Positions 22,190 through 38,100 of a stretch of DNA of 64,000 bases are shown in pieces (position 1 is the stretch's first letter; every line of letters begins with the position of its first letter). A program made the position numbers and the translations under genes. This DNA comes from Nemertoderma westbladi. Lineage: Eukaryota > Xenacoelomorpha > Nemertodermatida > Nemertodermatidae. The DNA lies in contig JAUCBJ010009115.1 in assembly GCA_032718475.1 (NCBI GenBank), positions 41,087-105,086 on the forward strand, read 5' to 3'. The notes below the pieces were generated by a model. That model worked only from the letters and a program-made list of their open reading frames with translations. It was not told where the DNA came from and did no database searches.

Positions 22190-25100
22190 GCAGACCCTGA
22201 TGTAAGTATACAAGAAATAACAGATACAATACCGGCAGACCCTGATGTAAGTATACAAGAAATAACGGATACAATACCGGCAGACCCTGATGTAAGTATA
22301 CAAGAAATAACAGATACAATACCGGCAGACCCTGATGTAAGTATACAAGAAATAACAGATACAATACCAGCAGACCTTGATGTAAGTATACAAGAAATAA
22401 CAGATACAATAACAGCAGACCCTGATGTAAGTATACAAGAAATAACAGATACAATAACAGCAGACCCTGATGTAAGTATACAAGAAATAACAGATACAAT
22501 ACCAGCAGACCCTGATGTAAGTATACAAGAAATAACAGATACAATACCGGCAGACCCTGATGTAAGTATACAAGAAATAACGGATACAATACCGGCAGAC
22601 CCTGATGTAAGTATACAAGAAATAACAGATACAATAACAGCAGACCCTGATGTAAGTATACAAGAAATAACAGATACAATACCAGCAGAAACTGATGTAA
22701 GTATACAAGAAATAACACATACAATAACAGCAGACCCTGATGTAAGTATACAAGAAATAACAGATACAATACCAGCAGACCCTGATGTAAGTATACAAGA
22801 AATAACAGATACAATAACAGCAGACCCTGATGTAAGTATACAAGAAATAACAGATACAATACCAGCAGACCCTGATGTAAGTATACAAGAAATAACAGAT
22901 ACAATAACAGCAGACCCTGATGTAAGTATACAAGAAATAACAGATATAATAACAGCAGACCCTGATGTAAGTATACAAGAAATAAAAGATACAATAACAG
23001 CAGACCCTGATGTAAGTATACAAGAAATAACAGATACAATACCAGCAGACCCTGATGTAAGTATACAAGAAATAACAGATACAATTCCAGCAGAAACTGA
23101 TGTAAGTATACAAGAAATAACAGATACAATAACAGCAGACCCTGATGTAAGTATACAAGAAATAACAGATACAATACCAGCAGACCCTGATGTAAGTATA
23201 CAAGAAATAACAGATACAATACCAGCAGAAACTGATGTAAGTATACAAGAAATAACAGATACAATAACAGCAGACCCTGATGTAAGTATACAAGAAATAA
23301 CAGATACAATACCAGCAGACCCTGATGTAAGTATACAAGAAATAACAGATATAATAACAGCAGACCCTGATGTAAGTATACAAGAAATAACAGATACAAT
23401 ACCAGCAGACCCTGATGTAAGTATACAAGAAATAACAGATATAATAACAGCAGACCCTGATGTAAGTATACAAGAAATAACAGATACAATACCAGCAGAC
23501 CCTGATGTAAGTATACAAGAAATAACAGATACAATACCAGCAGACCCTGATGTAAGTATACAAGAAATAACAGATACAATACCGGCAGACCCTGATGTAA
23601 GTATACAAGAAATAACAGATACAATAACAGCAGACCCTGATGTAAGTATACAAGAAATAACAGATACAATACCGGCAGACCCTGATGTAAGTATACAAGA
23701 AATAACAGATACAATAACAGCAGACCCTGATGTAAGTATACAAGAAATAACAGATACAATACCGGCAGACCCTGATGTAAGTATACAAGAAATAACAGAT
23801 ACAATAACAGCAGACCCTGATTTAAGTATACAAGAAATAACAGATACAATACCAGCAGACCCTGATGTAAGTATACAAGAAATAACAGATACAATTCCAG
23901 CAGAAACTGATGTAAGTATACAAGAAATAACAGATACAATAACAGCAGACCCTGATGTAAGTATACAAGAAATAACAGATACAATACCAGCAGACCCTGA
24001 TGTAAGTATACAAGAAATAACAGATACAATACCAGCTGAAACTGATGTAAGTATACAAGAAATAACAGATACAATAACAGCAGACCCTGATGTAAGTATA
24101 CAAGAAATAACAGATACAATACCGGCAGACCCTGATGTAAGTATACAAGAAATAACAGATATAATAACAGCAGACCCTGATGTAAGTATACAAGAAATAA
24201 CAGATACAATACCGGCAGACCCTGATGTAAGTATACAAGAAATAACAGATACAATACCAGCAGACCCTGATGTAAGTATACAAGAAATAACAGATATAAT
24301 AACAGCAGACCCTGATGTAAGTATACAAGAAATAACAGATATAATAACAGCAGACCCTGATGTAAGTATACAAGAAATAAAAAATACAATAACAGCAGAC
24401 CCTGATGTAAGTATACAAGAAATAACAGATACAATACCAGCAGAAACTGATGTAAGTATACAAGAAATAACAGATACAATAACAGCAGACCCTGATGTAA
24501 GTATACAAGAAATAACAGATACAATACCAGCAGACCCTGATGTAAGTATACAAGAAATAACAGATATAATAACAGCAGACCCTGATGTAAGTATACAAGA
24601 AATAACAGATACAATAACAGCAGACCCTGATGTAAGTATACAAGAAATAACAGATACAATAACAGCAGACCCTGATGTAAGTATACAAGAAATAACAGAT
24701 ACAATAACAGCAGACCCTGATGTAAGTATACAAGAAATAACAGATACAATACCGGCAGACCCTGATGAAAGTATACAAGAAATAACAGATACAATAACAG
24801 CAGACCCTGATGTAAGTATACAAGAAATAACAGATATAATAACAGCAGACCCTGATGTAAGTATACAAGAAATAACAAATACAATAACAGCAGACCCTGA
24901 TGTAAGTATACAAGAAATAACAGATACAATACCGGCAGACCCTGATGTAAGTATACAAGAAATAACGGATACAATACCGGCAGACCCTGATGTAAGTATA
25001 CAAGAAATAACAGATACAATACCGGCAGACCCTGATGTAAGTATACAAGAAATAACAGATACAATACCAGCAGACCTTGATGTAAGTATACAAGAAATAA

Positions 25101-27580
25101 CAGATACAATAACAGCAGACCCTGATGTAAGTATACAAGAAATAACAGATACAATAACAGCAGACCCTGATGTAAGTATACAAGAAATAACAGATACAAT
25201 ACCAGCAGACCCTGATGTAAGTATACAAGAAATAACAGATACAATACCGGCAGACCCTGATGTAAGTATACAAGAAATAACGGATACAATACCGGCAGAC
25301 CCTGATGTAAGTATACAAGAAATAACAGATACAATAACAGCAGACCCTGATGTAAGTATACAAGAAATAACAGATACAATACCAGCAGAAACTGATGTAA
25401 GTATACAAGAAATAACACATACAATAACAGCAGACCCTGATGTAAGTATACAAGAAATAACAGATACAATACCAGCAGACCCTGATGTAAGTATACAAGA
25501 AATAACAGATACAATAACAGCAGACCCTGATGTAAGTATACAAGAAATAACAGATACAATACCAGCAGACCCTGATGTAAGTATACAAGAAATAACAGAT
25601 ACAATAACAGCAGACCCTGATGTAAGTATACAAGAAATAACAGATATAATAACAGCAGACCCTGATGTAAGTATACAAGAAATAAAAGATACAATAACAG
25701 CAGACCCTGATGTAAGTATACAAGAAATAACAGATACAATACCAGCAGACCCTGATGTAAGTATACAAGAAATAACAGATACAATTCCAGCAGAAACTGA
25801 TGTAAGTATACAAGAAATAACAGATACAATAACAGCAGACCCTGATGTAAGTATACAAGAAATAACAGATACAATACCAGCAGACCCTGATGTAAGTATA
25901 CAAGAAATAACAGATACAATACCAGCAGAAACTGATGTAAGTATACAAGAAATAACAGATACAATAACAGCAGACCCTGATGTAAGTATACAAGAAATAA
26001 CAGATACAATACCAGCAGACCCTGATGTAAGTATACAAGAAATAACAGATATAATAACAGCAGACCCTGATGTAAGTATACAAGAAATAACAGATACAAT
26101 ACCAGCAGACCCTGATGTAAGTATACAAGAAATAACAGATATAATAACAGCAGACCCTGATGTAAGTATACAAGAAATAACAGATACAATACCAGCAGAC
26201 CCTGATGTAAGTATACAAGAAATAACAGATACAATACCAGCAGACCCTGATGTAAGTATACAAGAAATAACAGATACAATACCGGCAGACCCTGATGTAA
26301 GTATACAAGAAATAACAGATACAATAACAGCAGACCCTGATGTAAGTATACAAGAAATAACAGATACAATACCGGCAGACCCTGATGTAAGTATACAAGA
26401 AATAACAGATACAATAACAGCAGACCCTGATGTAAGTATACAAGAAATAACAGATACAATACCGGCAGACCCTGATGTAAGTATACAAGAAATAACAGAT
26501 ACAATAACAGCAGACCCTGATTTAAGTATACAAGAAATAACAGATACAATACCAGCAGACCCTGATGTAAGTATACAAGAAATAACAGATACAATTCCAG
26601 CAGAAACTGATGTAAGTATACAAGAAATAACAGATACAATAACAGCAGACCCTGATGTAAGTATACAAGAAATAACAGATACAGTACCAGCAGACCCTGA
26701 TGTAAGTATACAAGAAATAACAGATACAATACCAGCTGAAACTGATGTAAGTATACAAGAAATAACAGATACAATAACAGCAGACCCTGATGTAAGTATA
26801 CAAGAAATAACAGATACAATACCGGCAGACCCTGATGTAAGTATACAAGAAATAACAGATATAATAACAGCAGACCCTGATGTAAGTATACAAGAAATAA
26901 CAGATACAATACCGGCAGACCCTGATGTAAGTATACAAGAAATAACAGATACAATACCAGCAGACCCTGATGTAAGTATACAAGAAATAACAGATATAAT
27001 AACAGCAGACCCTGATGTAAGTATACAAGAAATAACAGATATAATAACAGCAGACCCTGATGTAAGTATACAAGAAATAAAAAATACAATAACAGCAGAC
27101 CCTGATGTAAGTATACAAGAAATAACAGATACAATACCAGCAGAAACTGATGTAAGTATACAAGAAATAACAGATACAATAACAGCAGACCCTGATGTAA
27201 GTATACAAGAAATAACAGATACAATACCAGCAGACCCTGATGTAAGTATACAAGAAATAACAGATATAATAACAGCAGACCCTGATGTAAGTATACAAGA
27301 AATAACAGATACAATAACAGCAGACCCTGATGTAAGTATACAAGAAATAACAGATACAATAACAGCAGACCCTGATGTAAGTATACAAGAAATAACAGAT
27401 ACAATAACAGCAGACCCTGATGTAAGTATACAAGAAATAACAGATACAATACCGGCAGACCCTGATGTAAGTATACAAGAAATAACAGATACAATAACAG
27501 CAGACCCTGATGTAAGTATACAAGAAATAACAGATACAATACCAGCAGACCCTGATGTAAGTATACAAGAAATAACAAAT
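22190..27580 (+). repeat. Two tandem 2.7-kb higher-order copies inside the 45-bp array
   Basis: The order of unit variants from about 22190 to 24880 repeats from about 24890 to 27580 at an exact offset of 2,700 bp (60 units). Diagnostic units match: GAAACT followed by AACACATAC at 22681 and 25381, TTAAGT at 23822 and 26522, AAAAATACA at 24378 and 27078. Few differences are seen, for example ACAGTACC near 26682 and GAAAGT at 24769 versus GTAAGT at 27469. This indicates a recent unequal exchange or segmental duplication. Confidence 0.85.
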
Positions 27581-28912
27581 ACAATAACAGCAGACCCTGA
27601 TGTAAGTATACAAGAAATAACAGATACAATACCAGCAGAAACTGATGTAAGTATACAAAAAATAACAGATACAATAACAGCAGACCCTGATGTATGTATA
27701 CAAGAAATAACAGATACAATACCAGCAGACCCTGATGTAAGTATACAAGAAATAACAGATACAATACCGGCAGACCCTGATGTAAGTATACAAGAAATAA
27801 CAGATACAATACCAGCAGACCCTGATGTAAGTATACAAGAAATAACAGATACAATACCAGCAGACCCTGATGTAAGTATACAAGAAATAACAGATACAAT
27901 ACCGGCAGACCCTGATGTAAGTATACAAGAAATAACAGATACAATACCAGCAGACCCTGATGTAAGTATACAAGAAATAACAGATACAATACCAGCAGAC
28001 CATGATGTAAGTATACAAGAAATAACAGATACAATAACAGCAGACCCTGATGTAAGTATACAAGAAATAACAGATACAATTCCAGCAGACCTTGATGTAA
28101 GTATACAAGAAATAACAGATACAATACCAGCAGACCTTGATGTAAGTATACAAGAAATAACAGATACAATAACAGCAGACCCTGATGTAAGTATACAAGA
28201 AATAACAGATACAATACCAGCAGACCCTGATGTAAGTATACAAGAAATAACAGATACAATACCGGCAGACCCTGATGTAAGTATACAAGAAATAACGGAT
28301 ACAATACCGGCAGACCCTGATGTAAGTATACAAGAAATAACAGATACAATACCGGCAGACCCTGATGTAAGTATACAAGAAATAACAGATACAATACCAG
28401 CAGACCTTGATGTAAGTATACAAGAAATAACAGATACAATAACAGCAGACCCTGATGTAAGTATACAAGAAATAACAGATACAATAACAGCAGACCCTGA
28501 TGTAAGTATACAAGAAATAACAGATACAATACCAGCAGACCCTGATGTAAGTATACAAGAAATAACAGATACAATACCGGCAGACCCTGATGTAAGTATA
28601 CAAGAAATAACGGATACAATACCGGCAGACCCTGATGTAAGTATACAAGAAATAACAGATACAATACCGGCAGACCCTGATGTAAGTATACAAGAAATAA
28701 CAGATACAATAACAGCAGACCCTGATGTAAGTATACAAGAAATAACAGATACAATACCGGCAGACCCTGATGAAAGTATACAAGAAATAACAGATACAAT
28801 ACCGGCAGACCCTGATGAAAGTATACAAGAAATAACAGACACAATACCGGCAGACCCTGATGTAAGTATACAAGAAATAACAGCAGACCCTGATGTAAGT
28901 ATACAAGAAATA

Positions 28913-29900
28913 ACAGATTACCAGCAGACCCTGATGTAAGTATACAAGAAATAACAGATACAATACCGGCAGACCCTGATGTAAGTATACAAGAAATAAC
29001 AGATACAATACCGGCAGACCCTGATGTAAGTATACAAGAAATAACAGATACAATACCAGCAGACCTTGATGTAAGTATACAAGAAATAACAGATACAATA
29101 ACAGCAGACCCTGATGTAAGTATACGAGAAATAACAGATACAATAACAGCAGACCCTGATGTAAGTATACAAGAAATAACAGATACAATACCAGCAGACC
29201 CTGATGTAAGTATACAAGAAATAACAGATACAATACCGGCAGACCCTGATGTAAGTATACAAGAAATAACGGATACAATACCGGCAGACCCTGATGTAAG
29301 TATACAAGAAATAACAGATACAATACCGGCAGACCCTGATGTAAGTATACAAGAAATAACAGATACAATAACAGCAGACCCTGATGTAAGTATACAAGAA
29401 ATAACAGATACAATACCGGCAGACCCTGATGAAAGTATACAAGAAATAACAGATACAATACCGGCAGACCCTGATGAAAGTATACAAGAAATAACAGACA
29501 CAATACCGGCAGACCCTGATGTAAGTATACAAGAAATAACAGCAGACCCTGATGTAAGTATACAAGAAATAACAGATTACCAGCAGACCCTGATGTAAGT
29601 ATACAAGAAATAACAGATACAATACCGGCAGACCCTGATGTAAGTATACAAGAAATAACAGATACAATAACAGCAGACCCTGATGTAAGTATACAAGAAA
29701 TAACAGATTACCAGCAGACCCTGATGTAAGTATACAAGAAATAACAGATACAATACCGGCAGACCCTGATGTAAGTATACAAGAAATAACAGACACAATA
29801 CCGGCAGACCCTGATGTAAGTATACAAGAAATAACAGATACAATAACAGCAGACCCTGATGTAAGTATACAAGAAATAACAGATTACCAGCAGACCCTGA
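28913..29900 (+). other. Cluster of frame-shifting short units in the 45-bp array
   Basis: The string ACAGATTACCAGCAG, a unit lacking 4 nt, occurs at 28913, 29572, 29703 and 29879, and once far away at 53821. Two of the copies are preceded by a 33-nt unit with a 12-nt in-frame deletion (AATAACAGCAGACCC near 28876 and 29536). The first 4-nt loss ends the exon E frame: the TAA inside the next GTAAGT is then read as a stop at 28937-28939. Offsets of 659, 131 and 176 bp equal whole units minus the missing bases, so the copies spread by duplication. Confidence 0.85.
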
Positions 29901-29929
29901 TGTAAGTATACAAGAAATAACAGATACAA

Positions 29930-32100
29930 TAACAGCAGACCCTGATGTAAGTATACAAGAAATAACAGATACAATACCAGCAGAAACTGATGTAAGTATA
30001 CAAGAAATAACACATACAATAACAGCAGACCCTGATGTAAGTATACAAGAAATAACAGATACAATACCAGCAGACCCTGATGTAAGTATACAAGAAATAA
30101 CAGATACAATAACAGCAGACCCTGATGTAAGTATACAAGAAATAACAGATACAATACCAGCAGACCCTGATGTAAGTATACAAGAAATAACAGATACAAT
30201 AACAGCAGACCCTGATGTAAGTATACAAGAAATAACAGATATAATAACAGCAGACCCTGATGTAAGTATACAAGAAATAAAAGATACAATAACAGCAGAC
30301 CCTGATGTAAGTATACAAGAAATAACAGATACAATACCAGCAGACCCTGATGTAAGTATACAAGAAATAACAGATACAATTCCAGCAGAAACTGATGTAA
30401 GTATACAAGAAATAACAGATACAATAACAGCAGACCCTGATGTAAGTATACAAGAAATAACAGATACAATACCAGCAGACCCTGATGTAAGTATACAAGA
30501 AATAACATATACAATACCAGCAGAAACTGATGTAAGTATACAAGAAATAACAGATACAATAACAGCAGACCCTGATGTAAGTATACAAGAAATAACAGAT
30601 ACAATACCAGCAGACCCTGATGTAAGTATACAAGAAATAACAGATATAATAACAGCAGACCCTGATGTAAGTATACAAGAAATAACAGATACAATACCAG
30701 CAGACCCTGATGTAAGTATACAAGAAATAACAGATATAATAACTGCAGACCCTGATGTAAGTATACAAGAAATAACAGATACAATACCAGCAGACCCTGA
30801 TGTAAGTATACAAGAAATAACAGATACAATACCAGCAGACCCTGATGTAAGTATACAAGAAATAACAGATACAATACCGGCAGACCCTGATGTAAGTATA
30901 CAAGAAATAACAGATACAATAACAGCAGACCCTGATGTAAGTATACAAGAAATAACAGATACAATACCGGCAGACCCTGATGTAAGTATACAAGAAATAA
31001 CAGATACAATAACAGCAGACCCTGATGTAAGTATACAAGAAATAACAGATACAATACCGGCAGACCCTGATGTAAGTATACAAGAAATAACAGATACAAT
31101 AACAGCAGACCCTGATTTAAGTATACAAGAAATAACAGATACAATACCAGCAGACCCTGATGTAAGTATACAAGAAATAACAGATACAATTCCAGCAGAA
31201 ACTGATGTAAGTATACAAGAAATAACAGATACAATAACAGCAGACCCTGATGTAAGTATACAAGAAATAACAGATACAATACCAGCAGACCCTGATGTAA
31301 GTATACAAGAAATAACAGATACAATACCAGCTGAAACTGATGTAAGTATACAAGAAAAAACAGATACTATAACAGCAGACCCTGATGTAAGTATACAAGA
31401 AATAACAGATACAATACCGGCAGACCCTGATGTAAGTATACAAGAAATAACAGATATAATAACAGCAGACCCTGATGTAAGTATACAAGAAATAACAGAT
31501 ACAATACCGGCAGACCCTGATGTAAGTATACAAGAAATAACAGATACAATACCAGCAGACCCTGATGTAAGTATACAAGAAATAACAGATATAATAACAG
31601 CAGACCCTGATGTAAGTATACAAGAAATAACAGATATAATAACAGCAGACCCTGATGTAAGTATACAAGAAATAAAAAATACAATAACAGCAGACCCTGA
31701 TGTAAGTATACAAGAAATAACAGATACAATACCAGCAGAAACTGATGTAAGTATACAAGAAATAACAGATACAATAACAGCAGACCCTGATGTAAGTATA
31801 CAAGAAATAACAGATACAATACCAGCAGACCCTGATGTAAGTATACAAGAAATAACAGATATAATAACAGCAGACCCTGATGTAAGTATACAAGAAATAA
31901 CATATACAATAACAGCAGACCCTGATGTAAGTATACAAGAAATAACAGATACAATAACAGCAGACCCTGATGTAAGTATACAAGAAATAACAGATACAAT
32001 AACAGCAGACCCTGATGTAAGTATACAAGAAATAACAGATACAATACCGGCAGACCCTGATGTAAGTATACAAGAAATAACAGATACAATAACAGCAGAC
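29930..32100 (+). repeat. Third copy of the 22.6-24.8 kb higher-order block
   Basis: Unit order matches 22,640-24,800 at an offset of 7,295 bp (AACACATAC near 30010, TTAAGT at 31117, AAAAATACA near 31676). The offset differs from a multiple of 45 because of the short deletions at 28.87-29.88 kb. It carries its own changes, for example CAAGAAAAAAC near 31350. Confidence 0.8.
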
Positions 32101-35100
32101 CCTGATTTAAGTATACAAGAAATAACAGATACAATACCAGCAGACCCTGATGTAAGTATACAAGAAATAACAAATACAATAACAGCAGACCCTGATGTAA
32201 GTATACAAGAAATAACAGATACAATACCAGCAGAAACTGATGTAAGTATAAAAAAAATAACAGATACAATAACAGCAGACCCTGATGTATGTATACAAGA
32301 AATAACAGATACAATACCAGCAGACCCTGATGTAAGTATACAAGAAATAACAGATACAATACCGGCAGACCCTGATGTAAGTATACAAGAAATAACAGAT
32401 ACAATACCAGCAGACCCTGATGTAAGTATACAAGAAATAACAGATACAATACCAGCAGACCCTGATGTAAGTATACAAGAAATAACAGATACAATACCGG
32501 CAGACCCTGATGTAAGTATACAAGAAATAACAGATACAATACCAGCAGACCCTGATGTAAGTATACAAGAAATAACAGATACAATACCAGCAGACCATGA
32601 TGTAAGTATACAAGAAATAACAGATACAATAACAGCAGACCCTGATGTAAGTATACAAGAAATAACAGATACAATTCCAGCAGACCTTGATGTAAGTATA
32701 CAAGAAATAACAGATACAATACCGGCAGACCCTGATGTAAGTATACAAGAAATAACAGATATAATAACAGCAGACCCTGATGTAAGTATACAAGAAATAA
32801 AAGATACAATTCCAGCAGACCCTGATGTAAGTATAAAAGAAATAGCAGATACAATAACAGCAGACCCTGATGTAAGTATACAAGAAATAACAGATACAAT
32901 ACCGGCAGACCCTGATGTAAGTATACAAGAAATAACAGATACAATAACAGCAGACCCTGATGTAAGTATACAAGAAATAACGGATACAATACCAGAAGAC
33001 GCTGATGTAAGTATACAAGAAATAACAGATACAATAACAGCAGACCCTGATGTAAGTATACAAGAAATAACAGATACAATAACAGCAGACCCTGATGTAA
33101 GTATACAAGAAATAACAGATACAAATCCAGCAGACCTTGATGTAAGTATACAAGAAATAACAGATACAATTCCAGCAGACCCTGATGTAAGTATACAAGA
33201 AATAACAGATACAATACCAGCAGAAACTGATGTAAGTATACAAGAAATAACAGATACAATAACAGCAGACCCTGATGTAAGTATACAAGAAATAACAGAT
33301 ACAATACCGGCAGACCCTGATGTAAGTATACAAGAAATAACAGATACAATAACAGCAGACCCTGATGTAAGTATACAAGAAATAACAGATACAATAACAG
33401 CAGACCCTGATGTAAGTATACAAGAAATAACAGATACAATAACAGCAGACCCTGATGTAAGTATACAAGAAATAACAGATACAATAACAGCAGACCCTGA
33501 TGTAAGTATACAAGAAATAACAGATACAATAACAGCAGACCCTGATGTAAGTATACAAGAAATAACAGATATAATAACAGCAGACCCTGATGTAAGTATA
33601 CAAGAAATAACAGATACAATACCGGCAGACCCTGATGTAAGTATACAAGAAATAACAGATACAATTCCAGCAGACCTTGATGTAAGTATACAAGAAATAA
33701 CAGAAACAATTCCAGCAGACCCTGATGTAAGTATACAAGAAATAACAGAAACAATAACAGCAGACCCTGATGTAAGTATACAAGAAATAACAGATACAAT
33801 TCCAGCAGACCTTGATGTAAGTATACAAGAAATAACAGAAACAATAACAGCAGACCCTGATGTAAGTATACAAGAAATAACAGATACAATACCGGCAGAC
33901 CCTGATGTAAGTATACAAGAAATAACAGATACAATACCAGCAGACCCTGATGTAAGTATACAAGAAATAACAGATACAATACCAGCAGACCCTGATGTAA
34001 GTATACAAGAAATAACAGATACAATACCGGCAGAACCTGATGTAAGTGTACAAGAAATAACGGATACAATACCGGCAGACCCTGATGTAAGTATACAAGA
34101 AATAACAGATACAATACCAGCAGAAACTGATGTAAGTATACAAGAAATAACAGATACAATAACAGCAGACCCTGATGTAAGTATACAAGAAATAACAGAT
34201 ACAATACCAGCAGACCCTGATGTAAGTATACAAGAAATAACAGATACAATAACAGCAGACCCTGATGTAAGTATACAAGAAATAACAGATACAATACCAG
34301 CAGACCCTGATGTAAGTATACAAGAAATAAAAGATACAATAACAGCAGACCCTGATGTAAGTATACAAGAAATAACAGATACAATAACAGCAGACCCTGA
34401 TGTAAGTATACAAGAAATAACAGATATAATAACAGCAGACCCTGATGTAAGTATACAAGAAATAAAAGATACAATAACAGCAGACCCTGATGTAATTATA
34501 CAAGAAATAACAGATACAATACCAGCAGACCCTGATGTAAGTATACAAGAAATAACAGATACAATTCCAGCAGAAACTGATGTAAGTATACAAGAAATAA
34601 CAGATACAATAACAGCAGACCCTGATGTAAGTATACAAGAAATAACAGATACAATACCAGCAGACCCTGATGTAAGTATACAAGAAATAACAGATACAAT
34701 ACCAGCAGAAACTGATGTAAGTATACAAGAAATAACAGATACAATAACAGCAGACCCTGATGTAAGTATACAAGAAATAACAGATACAATACCAGCAGAC
34801 CCTGATGTAAGTATACAAGAAATAACAGATACAATAACAGCAGACCCTGATGTAAGTATACAAGAAATAACAGATATAATAACAGCAGACCCTGATGTAA
34901 TTATACAAGAAATAACAGATACAATAACAGCAGACCCTGATGTAAGTATACAAGAAATAACAGATACAATAACAGCAGACCCTGATGTAAGTATACAAGA
35001 AATAACAGATACAATTCCAGCAGAAACTGATGTAAGTATACAAGAAATAACAGATACAATAACAGCAGACCCTGATGTAAGTATACAAGAAATAACAGAT

Positions 35101-38100
35101 ACAATACCAGCAGACCCTGATGTAAGTATACAAGAAATAACAGATACAATAACAGCAGACCCTGATGTAAGTATACAAGAAATAACAGATATAATAACAG
35201 CAGACCCTGATGTAAGTATACAAGAAATAAAAGATACAATAACAGCAGACCCTGATGTAAGTATACAAGAAATAACAGATACAATACCAGCAGACCCTGA
35301 TGTAAGTATACAAGAAATAACAGATACAATAACAGCAGACCCTGATGTAAGTATACAAGAAATAACAGATATAATAACAGCAGACCCTGATGTAAGTATA
35401 CAAGAAATAAAAGATACAATAACAGCAGACCCTGATGTAAGTATACAAGAAATAACAGATACAAATCCAGCAGACCTTGATGTAAGTATACAAGAAATAA
35501 CAAATACAATGACAGCAGACCCTGATGTAAGTATACAAGAAATAACAGATACAAATCCAGCAGACCTTGATGTAAGTATACAAGAAATAACAAATACAAT
35601 AACAGCAGACCCTGATGTAAGTATACAAGAAATAACAGATACAATACCAGCAGAAACTGATGTAAGTATAAAAAAAATAACAGATACAATAACAGCAGAC
35701 CCTGATGTATGTATACAAGAAATAACAGATACAATACCAGCAGACCCTGATGTAAGTATACAAGAAATAACAGATACAATACCGGCAGACCCTGATGTAA
35801 GTATACAAGAAATAACAGATACAATAACAGCAGACCCTGATGTAAGTATACAAGAAATAACAAATACAATAACAGCAGACCCTGATGTAAGTATACAAGA
35901 AATAACAGATACAATACCAGCAGACCCTGATGTAAGTATACAAGAAATAACAGATACAATAACAGCAGACCCTGATGTAAGTATACAAGAAATAACAGAT
36001 ACAATAACAGCAGACCCTGATGTAAGTATACAAGAAATAACAGATACAATACCAGCAGACCCTGATGTAAGTATACAAGAAATAACAGATACAATAACAG
36101 CAGACCCTGATGTAAGTATACAAGAAATAACAGATACAATACCGGCAGACCCTGATGTAAGTATACAAGAAATAACAGATACAATAACAGCAGACCCTGA
36201 TGTAAGTATACAAGAAATAACAGATACAATACCGGCAGACCCTGATGTAAGTATACAAGAAATAACAGATACAATACCGGCAGACCCTGATGTAAGTATA
36301 CAAGAAATAACAGATACAATACCGGCAGACCCTGATGTAAGTATACAAGAAATAACAGATACAATACCAGCAGAAACTGATGTAAGTATACAAGAAATAA
36401 CAGATACAATAACAGCAGACCCTGATGTAAGTATACAAGAAATAACAGATACAATACCAGCAGACCCTGATGTAAGTATACAAGAAATAACAGATACAAT
36501 ACCGGCAGACCCTGATGTAAGTATACAAGAAATAACAGATACAATACCGGCAGACCCTGATGTAAGTATACAAGAAATAACAGATACAATAACAGCAGAC
36601 CCTGATGTAACTATACAAGAAATAACAGATACAATACCGGCAGACCCTGATGTAAGTATACAAGAAATAACGGATACAATACCAGCAGACCCTGATGTAA
36701 GTATACAAGAAATAACAGATACAATACCAGCAGACCATGATGTAAGTATACAAGAAATAACAGATACAATAACAGCAGACCCTGATGTAAGTATACAAGA
36801 AATAACAGATACAATACCGGCAGACCCTGATGTAAGTATACAAGAAATAACGGATACAATACCAGCAGACCCTGATGTAAGTATACAAGAAATAACAGAT
36901 ACAATAACAGCAGACCCTGATGTAAGTATACAAGAAATAACAGATACAATTCCAGCAGACCCTGATGTAAGTATACAAGAAATAACAGATACAAATCCAG
37001 CAGACCTTGATGTAAGTATACAAGAAATAACAGATACAATTCCAGCAGACCTTGATGTAAGTATACAAGAAATAACAGATACAATACCGGCAGACCCTGA
37101 TGTAAGTATACAAGAAATAACAGATACAATACCAGCAGACCCTGATGTAAGTATACAAGAAATAACAGATACAATAACAGCAGACCCTGATGTAAGTATA
37201 CAAGAAATAACATATACAATTCCAGCAGACCCTGATGTAAGTATACAAGAAATAACAGATACAATACCGGCAGACCCTGATGTAAGTATACAAGAAATAA
37301 CAGATACAATACCAGCAGACCCTGATGTAAGTATACAAGAAATAACAGATACAATAACAGCAGACCCTGATGTAAGTATATAAGAAATAACAGATACAAT
37401 ACCGGCAGACCCTGATGTAAGTATACAAGAAATAACAGATACAATACCAGCAGACCCTGATGTAAGTATACAAGAAATAACAGATACAATAACAGCAGAC
37501 CCTGATGTAAGTATACAAGAAATAACAGATACAATACCAGCAGACCCTGATGTAAGTATACAAGAAATAACAGATACAATAACAGCAGACCCTGATGTAA
37601 GTATACAAGAAATAAAAGATACAATACCGGCAGACCCTGATGTAAGTATACAAGAAATAACAGATATAATACCAGCAGACCCTGATGTAAGTATACAAGA
37701 AATAACAGATACAATACCGGCAGACCCTGATGTAAGTATACAAGAAATAACAGATATAATACCAGCAGACCCTGATGTAAGTATACAAGAAATAACAGAT
37801 ACAATACCGGCAGACCCTGATGTAAGTATACAAGAAATAACAGATATAATACCAGCAGACCCTGATGTAAGTATACAAGAAATAACGGATACAATACCGG
37901 CAGACCCTGATGTAAGTATACAAGAAATAACAGATACAATACCGGCAGACCCTGATGTAAGTATACAAGAAATAACAGATACAATACCAGCAGACCCTGA
38001 TGTAAGTATACAAGAAATAACAGATACAATAACAGCAGACCCTGATGTAAGTATACAAGAAATAACAGATACAATACCGGCAGACCCTGATGTAAGTATA

